From contig NC_088779.1 of assembly GCF_954871325.1 (NCBI RefSeq), positions 13,270,846 to 13,334,845 on the forward strand: a stretch of DNA of 64,000 nt, given 5' to 3'. The notes beneath the pieces were generated by a model, which saw only the letters and a program-made list of their open reading frames with translations, was not told where the DNA came from and made no database searches. The DNA is from Gordionus sp. m RMFG-2023. Lineage: Eukaryota > Nematomorpha > Gordioida > Chordodea > Parachordodidae. Shown piece by piece: positions 57,143 through 64,000 of the stretch (position 1 is its first letter; the number at the start of each line of letters is the position of its first letter). The position numbers and the translations under genes were made by a program.

Positions 57143-57219
57143 TTTAAAATATTTTTAAAAAAATTGAGTATTTATTTTTGAAATGTAATAATCAAATATC
57201 ATTAAATAAAATTATCCTC

Positions 57220-57375
57220 GTTTCCGGCCTAACTGCCATTTCTCTAATCCTTAGCTAACTCGTGTTCGCTAGCTTCAGAAAAAGGGGTCCCAAAAATAGA
57301 TTTCGACAGGAATCGAATCTCCGCCCATTCAATTGACTTGATATTTCTCAACCCACTGACTCACCAGTGATCATC
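57220..57375 (-). mobile_element. tRNA-derived SINE, copy 2
   Basis: On the minus strand: TGGTGAGTCAGTGGGTTG (box A), then GGAGATTCGATTCCTG (box B, close to the GGTTCGANTCC consensus), then a body with CTAGCGAACACGAGTTAGCT and AAGGATTAGAGAAATGGCAG. The head resembles a tRNA internal promoter but does not fold as an intact tRNA with an acceptor stem, so it is not called as a tRNA gene. Confidence 0.65.
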
Positions 57376-57379
57376 AAAA

Positions 57380-58855
57380 AACAACAATTATTTTTCCATA
57401 TATTTTTTTTATTTATTTAACGATGAATAATTTTAATTAAAATTAGCTTATTTAATTGAAGGCAAAAATGCTGTAATGTTTTATTCTCTATCTCACGATT
57501 ATATTAAATTGATTTATTTTTATATTAGAGCTTATATTTAGATATCATTGGTTTATTCCATTAAATTTAAATTGATTTAATCATATTTGGTCATTTTTTA
57601 AAAATATTATCTGACATAATCACAAAATTGGCAGTTAAAATGGTCATAAATGTTAAAAACTCATATAATAAAAAGAGTTATTTTAATATTTTAATTACTT
57701 TTATGGATTGTGTAACTTTTATAGAATTTAATTAACAAGGCAGTTTATTTATTTTTATCATTTTAATGGTTATATTAAAATATTAATATATATAAAATAT
57801 ACAAATTAAAATCTGTGGTATATTTAAGAAAGATAATAAATTAAGATGTGTACGGTTTACCGTATGAGAGCAAAGTTATCTAAATTAACTATCAATATAT
57901 AATAATGAAAACCCTACCATTTTTGGATATATAAAATTTACATAAAAACAAGATTTATATTATATGAATAAAAATTATTAAGTTTTTATTGTATTATTAT
58001 AGTGTTTAAAGAAAATTTTGAGAATTGGATCCTTTATTAGTAAATTTCAATTTTTTTTATTATTTACCTCCACTAGAGCTTGTTTATTTCTAATACTTAT
58101 CTTAAACTTATACTTGTTTTGGAAAAAAGTGGGTGGAAAAAAAAACTTCTTTTAAGAGTTGAATTTAATCTAAAAGAAGAACGAAGATAATTCAGTTTAA
58201 TTGTATTGTGTGGGAAATTTTTTAGTACTAAATTTTGTTACTTTACCTTATTTACATTTGAATATATTATAGTTCTTCTTCGTATAAAATTACCTGTTGG
58301 AAAAAGACCCAATTTAGTTGAATAAGAATTTAAAAAATATTTTTAATTTTTTAATAAATTCTCACAATAGATCTAAATTTATAGAAAAATTAAGAAAATT
58401 CATGAACGAAACCATCCGGCCATGGAAAATAATATTTGGTTATAATATAAGCAAGGGTGTAAAAAATGAAATGCGAATAAAACAGAATAAAAAAACAAAA
58501 CTTGCTTAAAACTATTTTAACGAAATTTTGAAAATTGAAATTCAATTTTATTAACTCAATTTAACAAAATGAAACTTCCAGTAAAATACTTTGGTTATAT
58601 TTAAGCTCATCAATAGGCTGTTAGTCCTAAAAAGGGAGCTTGATACATTTTCTTTATCAAATGTCTAGTATTATGAATTTAGGAATGTTGGAGTATATTG
58701 ACTTTATATTCATTTATAAGATCTTTAAAATACATTGAAAAACCTTTTTAAATGCTATTATTTATTATTAATTATATAGCATTTGAACATTAATATCTTT
58801 AAATCAGTTCTAATTATTTATGTGGTCTAAAAATTCAATTTTATTGCAACTCTCT
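57380..58855. other. AT-rich DNA, nothing recognised
   Basis: No supported coding sequence, RNA gene or repeat. Confidence 0.35.
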
Positions 58856-58861
58856 TTATAT

Positions 58862-59194
58862 CAGAGGCCAGCAGATCCGTCCCTGGTACATGGGTTGGGC
58901 CGTATTTTAATTTTTTAAATATATCCAGGCCGGGCCTAAATAATTTTTTTTTAAATATCCGAGCCGGGTCAAATATTTTAAAACAAAATATTTTACATGG
59001 ACATTATTATCTATAAAAATTAAAAATAAATAGAGTATATTTTTAAAAAATCCGGGCCGGGTCTGAAAATATTTATTTTAAATCCTGGTCGTACCTTAAA
59101 TTTTTTTTCTTTAAAAAAAATCTCAGACGGGCATGGCCTGAAAATATAAAATCAGGGCTGGGCCGAAATTTTTTTAAAAAAATATCCGGGCAGG
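58862..59194. repeat. CCGGGC-type hAT derivative, right end missing
   Basis: Opens CAGAGGCCAGCAGATCCG and contains CCAGGCCGGGCC, CCGGGCCGGGTC and ATCCGGGCAGG. The expected AGGTCTCT end is not present; the sequence runs straight into a Tip100-type fragment at 59197. Confidence 0.6.
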
Positions 59195-59196
59195 TA

Positions 59197-59440
59197 TGTT
59201 TTGATATTAAGCAGGGAATCTAAAGTCCAATTACACATGGAAAAAGACCTGCAAAATATTTTTTGGGATCAAAGAGTACTCTATTCTGTCAAGATTTTTA
59301 TACCAAAATTCGACATCACAAAGTAACTTATCATGCGATAGTGATAAATCATCAGAGAAAAACTCAGAAATTTTCATCTTCTCGCATTTCAAATGTAATC
59401 AACAATTCAGACCCAACCGGTAAAAGAAAATAAAAGCTTG
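59197..59440 (-). pseudogene. Fragment of the 61016-62692 hAT family
   Basis: TTTTGATATTAAGCAGGGAATC ... ACCAAAATTCGACATCAC ... matches 61678-61925 at about 90 percent over 240 bp. Only an internal slice of the transposase gene is present, with breaks. Confidence 0.8.
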
Positions 59441-59619
59441 CTGTTTATCTTTACCAAATTAAACGATTTTATTCTTTTAATTAAAATTTTTAAAACTATC
59501 TAATTTGTTTAACAATATAAATTATATTAATTATAATTGTTTTTCAAAAAAATTTTTTTGAGATATGCATATCATATTTTTTCTCCATATGCCAGGAAAT
59601 ATTTACAATATATCTTTAT

Positions 59620-59850
59620 TGCCCCCCCCCCCGTTATTTAATATTCTAGTTCATATAATTTTTAATTTAAACCATGTGATCATTTAAAATTGAAAATTAT
59701 TATTAGTTTTTTTAAATATATCTCATTTTGATACATATTATTTTATTTCCGTTTAATAAATAAAATTATTCCCAATAAAAAAAAAAAATTTTTTAAATTG
59801 GGTTTCAACCCCCCCCCCTCTTCATTTTTGTCTACGCCACAGGCTCCGCT
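59620..59850. repeat. Possible small hAT derivative with C-runs
   Basis: The right edge TTGTCTACGCCACAG is close to the inverted end CAGTGGCGTAGG of the 61016-62692 element. C-runs stand inside both sides (59622-59632 and 59810-59818). The left end could not be fixed. Confidence 0.35.
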
Positions 59851-60660
59851 GATTAAATGAGCATTCACTCAAATATAAAACATAAATTAATAATATTTGC
59901 AAAATATTTTTCTAAATATTGACATATTAAAGTCATTTCATTATATTAGAAGCATTTTTTTTTTAAATTTATTGTACACATCCATTTTCACCGTCTTAGA
60001 ATTAAAAACCCATATAAAAAAACATAAGACGGGGAAAAACAATAATTTAGAAAAAAGAAAAAGAAGGTTCCTCATTGAGATCCGAGTAAATTAAGATATT
60101 TGCATCGGTATTATAGTTAGGTATTTACTATATTTTAAGCCGTTTAAACCAACTTTAACCGAAAACTATCTCTTTGGCCCAGAATTATTTTTCAAAATAT
60201 AGCAGCTTAAATTTGAAAGAAACTGATATAAATGAAAACACCTTAATCTTAACGGATTTACTTCTGCACGAGTCTGTAGATATTTGCCGATATTTCGCCA
60301 TTACCCAACTATAATACACATAAATTTTGGTTGATTGTAGAATTTTAAAAGAGAATCCACGACCCCATTAATTTTAGAAATTTTTCTACCTAAAATCTTT
60401 AAAAAAAAGCCTAACTATGGACCCTTTAGTAGAAATAACTATTAATGAATTGATATTAAAAGGTCATGGTACTTTATGTTTCAACCTTTTAGGTGTTAGG
60501 GTCAATGTTCTGGTTAGAGGAAACTGGAAGACAAAGTTGAAATCCCAAATTATTTTCCCCTAAACCAAGAGATGTTTGTAAGGCCATCTGGTTTTTCCCC
60601 ATCAGACAGAGATAAGTGAAAGGGTTTCGGATGGGTAGTTAGCTAACCCTGATTTATTTG
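59851..60660. other. AT-rich DNA, nothing recognised
   Basis: No supported gene or repeat. Confidence 0.3.
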
Positions 60661-60690
60661 AGATTATAAAATTAAATTTTCTCTTTTAGA

Positions 60691-60810
60691 ATATAAACAA
60701 GCTAGATATAAACAAGCTAGATATAAACAAGCTAGATATAAACAAGCTAGATATAAACAAGCTAGATATAAACAAGCTAGATATAAACAAGCTAGATATA
60801 AACAAGCTAG
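60691..60810. repeat. Perfect 8 x 15-bp tandem repeat
   Basis: Eight identical copies of ATATAAACAAGCTAG. On the minus strand it is open, reading Leu-Ala-Cys-Leu-Tyr each time, because the unit is a multiple of three without stops. The frame extends to 60909 with K-C-K-G-C-W-K; I do not think this proves a gene. Confidence 0.95.
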
Positions 60811-61015
60811 ATCATGTCTGCCTGTAGGAACGGACTCTTTCCAGCACCCTTTACATTTATAAGGTAGATATATGTCGTAGCCAGATCTATACCCTATGGT
60901 CACTCTCAAATCTTCATCTGATAGATAAAGAATATTGATACCTGGAGGAGCTTTAAATCATTGACATGATTTTGTCACAAATATTCGAGGATGGGAGTAT
61001 ATTCAATAGAGGGAT

Positions 61016-62692
61016 CATTGGCGTAGCCAGAATTTTATCATGGGGGGGGGGGGGTTAAAAAAATTTTTCCTCCCATTTTTTTTGAACACTTAATTGCTTA
61101 TATTTTTGGATTTGTTAAAATTGTTTTATATTTCCATATAACAAAATTTTAGGTTATTTTATTATATATTTTTCATTCCTATATTTAATCATATATATAT
61201 TTTTATTAATTAAAATATTTTCAAAATGTTGATATTTTATATAATACAGATTTTAATATTAAAAATTATAATGTATAAAGACTCTATTTAAAAAAAAGTA
61301 ATTTTTTACAACTATATAAAATATGTGTAATTCTTATGCAAATAATGATATTTAAAAAAATATGATGATATTATCTTATAAATAATACTTTTTTACAAAA
61401 AAAAATTGATTATATATTAAAACTAATATAATTTTATTGCTATTTTTTGATTTGAATTTAAAAAGAGAGATCTACTTTTCTCTGAGATTTTGCTAATTCA
61501 TCTATAATCAAATTTTTATCTAAAATAATCTCCTTATAAATATTCAATAGGGCTAATCCATTTAAACGTTTTTCACCGGTTGTGTTTCTTAAATAGGTTT
61601 TTAACCTTTTTAGAGTTGAAAAAGACCTTTCATTAGTGCAGGTACTAATTGGCAAGGTAGCTAAAATAATTAATAATGTTTTGATATTAGGCAGGGAATC
61701 TAAAATACAATTACACATGGAAAGGGCCTGCAGAGCATTTTTTGGTCTCAGAGAATACCCTATTCTGTCAAGATTTTTATACCAAAATTCGACATCACGA
61801 AGTAAATTATCATATGAACCTACTAAATCATCAGCATAAAACTCTGAGATTTTTTTAATATCCTCTCGTGTTTCAAGTGTAATCAACAGTTTAGACTCAA
61901 CCGGCAAAAGTAAAATAAAAGCTTTTTAAAATATAATTATGACTAATAAATCTTTCTTTTAATTGAAATAAAAATGTATCAATAAGGGGAATAAAAATGT
62001 TTATTTTATAAAAATCTTCAATCGTAGATGCATCAATATTTGATTGATTGGATTGTCTAGAGACTACTCTAGGTTTAAAAATTTCAATTCCAAACATATT
62101 AGCAATCTCCTTTACTTTTTCATATATTTCATGAAATTTTTCATCCACATTCTCTCTGATATTTGTTAATATTTCAACAATATCCTTTGCTCTATTCATA
62201 ATCTCCCTTAAATCCAAATCAATTTTTTGTAGCATTTTGCTATAATCATATGTATAATTAAATAAAAAATAAACACATTGAATTAAAATTAAAAACTGTG
62301 GCTTAATAGAGCCTGCAAAAGATTTTCGGCATCTGCTGAATCTTTTTCCTTGCTATATAAAATTCTAGTGCTGCAAAGACAACATCATATAGTTCAATAA
62401 AGAGTTTCACCGACTCTTGTCTTTCGATGAATCTGGTCGGACAAAATCTTTTTAGTTTTTTTTTGATTTTTTGAGTCAATATCATGAAACGTTTGAATAA
62501 ATAACTCCCTTTTTTGGGTGGTGTGAAATAGCTGCAAACCAAAAATAAATATAAAAATAATCAAATGTGTATAGCTATTATTATTTATAATAAATTTAAA
62601 ACTTAAAAATCAAACATTTATTAAGAATTTATTAAATTTAAAAAAAAAAAATTTCTATTTTTCATGGCCCCCCTCCCATGCCTACGCCACTG
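61016..62692 (-). mobile_element. Tip100-like hAT element, target duplication AGAGGGAT
   Basis: Ends CATTGGCGTAGCCAGAA and, inward from the right, CAGTGGCGTAGGCATGG. The perfect 8-bp duplication AGAGGGAT is at 61008-61015 and 62693-62700. A G-run lies just inside the left end and CCCCCCTCCC inside the right. Only the back half of a transposase is present, so it is internally deleted. Confidence 0.92.
61458..62542 (-). pseudogene. hAT transposase C-terminal half, in pieces
   Basis: Three frames in order on the minus strand: 62542-62303 (T-R-F-I-E-R-Q-E-S-V, a substitute for the usual TRW motif), 62235-61897 and 61907-61458. The last ends A-T-L-P-I-S-T-C-T-N-E-R-S-F-S-T-L-K-R-L-K-T-Y, the dimerisation domain of Tip100/ZMYM1-type hAT enzymes. 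Zinc finger and first catalytic residues are missing. Small introns may separate some frames (a candidate near 62240-62300). Confidence 0.85.
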
Positions 62693-62700
62693 AGAGGGAT

Positions 62701-63050
62701 GAATCCATACCATTTTCTTAAAGTTTGCTAGAGAGGGTTAAGGAAACAAATAAATAAAAATATAATTCATTTTTTTACAATTTATTTTGTGATAAATTAT
62801 AACATATAACAATCTAGCATACTTATGGATAATGTAATGACTGATTAATTAATTGACTTTGATTAGTTGACAAAAAGTCTTACCAAAAAGAGGGACTTTT
62901 GGGATGAACACAGTAACAGGTAGCTAAATGGCTGCTTGAATAATTCAAGAACATTATAGAATGTAAAGGAAGAACAATATCTCCTTTTTTCAATCATTAT
63001 AATAAGTTTGATTTTCACCAAGTAGAGACCTGCAGAAGTATCATTTATTT
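62701..63050. other. AT-rich DNA, nothing recognised
   Basis: No gene supported. TAGAGACCTGCAG at about 63024-63036 looks like a scrap of the CCGGGC-family end. Confidence 0.3.
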
Positions 63051-63054
63051 TTAT

Positions 63055-63212
63055 TTTAGCTACCTTACCAATTAGTACTTGCACTAAAGGTCTTTCTCAG
63101 AAAAGGTTTAAAACTTTAGGAATTAGCACCGGTGGAAACCGTTTAGAGATTATTCTAAATAAAAATTTGATTCTAGATAATTACCCAAATCTCAGAGAAA
63201 AATAGATCTATA
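63055..63212 (+). pseudogene. Fragment of the 61016-62692 hAT family, opposite strand
   Basis: The plus strand reads L-P-I-S-T-C-T-K, then frame-broken parallels of R-F-K-T-L, T-G-G-N-R-L and I-I-L-N-K-N-L-I-L-D, ending with L-R-E-K. These match LPISTCTNERSF...EIILDKNLIIDELAKSQRK in the 61458-61907 frame. It is an old fragment of the dimerisation domain. Confidence 0.75.
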
Positions 63213-64000
63213 TTTATAAATTCAAATCATAAAATTGCAATATGATTATAATATGTTCTTAGATATAAAATTTTTATATGCAAAACTTAATTATAATAAA
63301 TTCTTAGTCATAATATTTATATATTTTCTATATTATACTATTTTTAATAAAAATATTTATTCTATAAAAGAAATTGCTTAAAATGAAATCTTAAACATAA
63401 TATTCCTCATTCCTAAGATAACTTTTATTTGTGTGATAAATTACTCCGGTAGCTAAACTTACAAGTTAATATTAAAAATTAATTATATTTATATGGCGCC
63501 TTATTGATTGGTCATTAAAAATAATGATAACTGATTGTGATAAAGGGAATTATAGTGTGACAATTATAATGCAATCGGATATCATCGTTCATTTTATTGT
63601 TTCCTGATATAAGAGATTCTTTCTTTAAACAGGAGGTATAGTGAGCCACAAGGAAATATTCACTGGTAAAAAAACTTTATATAAAAAAAAAATTCGGGTA
63701 GAGAAATTAATATTTATTATATCCTAAAATATCTATTCATATCACAATTCGCAATACAAGTGTTTGTATTTTATTAAACATTTTTTCAAATGATTTGTTC
63801 TTGACAATACATTTTTGAAGTATCACTACAAAAAATTCTAAATCAAAGGAGATTATCTGAATTCTGTCATAAAATGATGTGAAAGAAATAAAAGAGTTCT
63901 TAATACAATCTGATTTAAGTTGTAACTTATCTTTTAAATAAAAAAATATAGCTATTGAAAATAGAATAACTTTGAAACATCCTTGATGTTTTAATGTATG
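63213..64000. other. AT-rich DNA, nothing recognised
   Basis: No supported gene, RNA or repeat to the end of the window. Confidence 0.3.

Noticed and set aside
57220-57375. tRNA gene
   Set aside because: Boxes A and B are present, but no acceptor stem or convincing anticodon arm could be drawn; a SINE fits better.
60664-60909. 81-codon minus-strand frame with eight Leu-Ala-Cys-Leu-Tyr repeats
   Set aside because: It is open mainly because the 15-bp unit is a multiple of three without stops. The K-C-K-G-C-W-K part is too short to assign, so I list only the tandem repeat.

Overview
The window is animal nuclear DNA: about three-quarters A+T, with spliced genes (GT-AG introns) and a very heavy load of DNA transposons, above all hAT elements, plus an RTE-type LINE and tRNA-derived SINEs. 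Nothing looks bacterial. The species cannot be named from the sequence; an AT-rich invertebrate is the best guess. There are two 10-base runs of N (24710-24719 and 35836-35845), each at the edge of a large inverted repeat.

The one host gene I recognise is a membrane-type sulfatase of the steryl-sulfatase/arylsulfatase D-E-F-H group. It lies on the minus strand across the left 17 kb. Six exons (16942-17064, 11311-11758, 9968-10103, 1217-1358, 533-922 and 53 to beyond base 1) have consensus splice sites and matching reading phases throughout. Conserved motifs and the twin membrane helices typical of steryl-sulfatase are present. The N-terminal exon(s) with the catalytic cysteine and the last C-terminal exon(s) were not found and probably lie outside the window. 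Its 8.6-kb intron (1359-9967) holds a hAT element with an uninterrupted 662-codon transposase (2223-4960) and a 5'-truncated RTE LINE with an uninterrupted 821-codon frame (5745-8210). The 5.2-kb intron holds retroelement, piggyBac-like and hAT debris.

From 17 to 24.7 kb the DNA is a patchwork of short transposons, several with perfect 8-bp target duplications. Two are deletion derivatives of the 2223-4960 hAT that share the same internal deletion. From 24723 to 31587 lies one hAT element with terminal inverted repeats about 1.6-1.8 kb long, made of tandem ~110-125-bp units carrying the palindrome TGACAATTGTCA. It encloses an intron-containing BED-finger transposase with a few breaks.

From 33.9 to 35.1 kb there are a few possible minus-strand exons of an unrecognised gene. 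From 35846 to about 52803 the sequence is one giant palindrome, centre near 43015, with diverged arms that carry matching minisatellite arrays. Later insertions distinguish the arms: a CCGGGC-rich hAT (36362-38139) only in the left arm and a Tip100/ZMYM1-type hAT (43594-46326) only in the right arm. In both cases the other arm keeps the intact, unfilled target site. The right arm also has about 1.9 kb absent from the left.

The last 11 kb holds no gene I recognise. It has two adjacent tRNA-derived SINE copies, CCGGGC-rich hAT debris, a second Tip100-like hAT (61016-62692) with fragments of the same family on both sides, and an 8-unit 15-bp tandem repeat.
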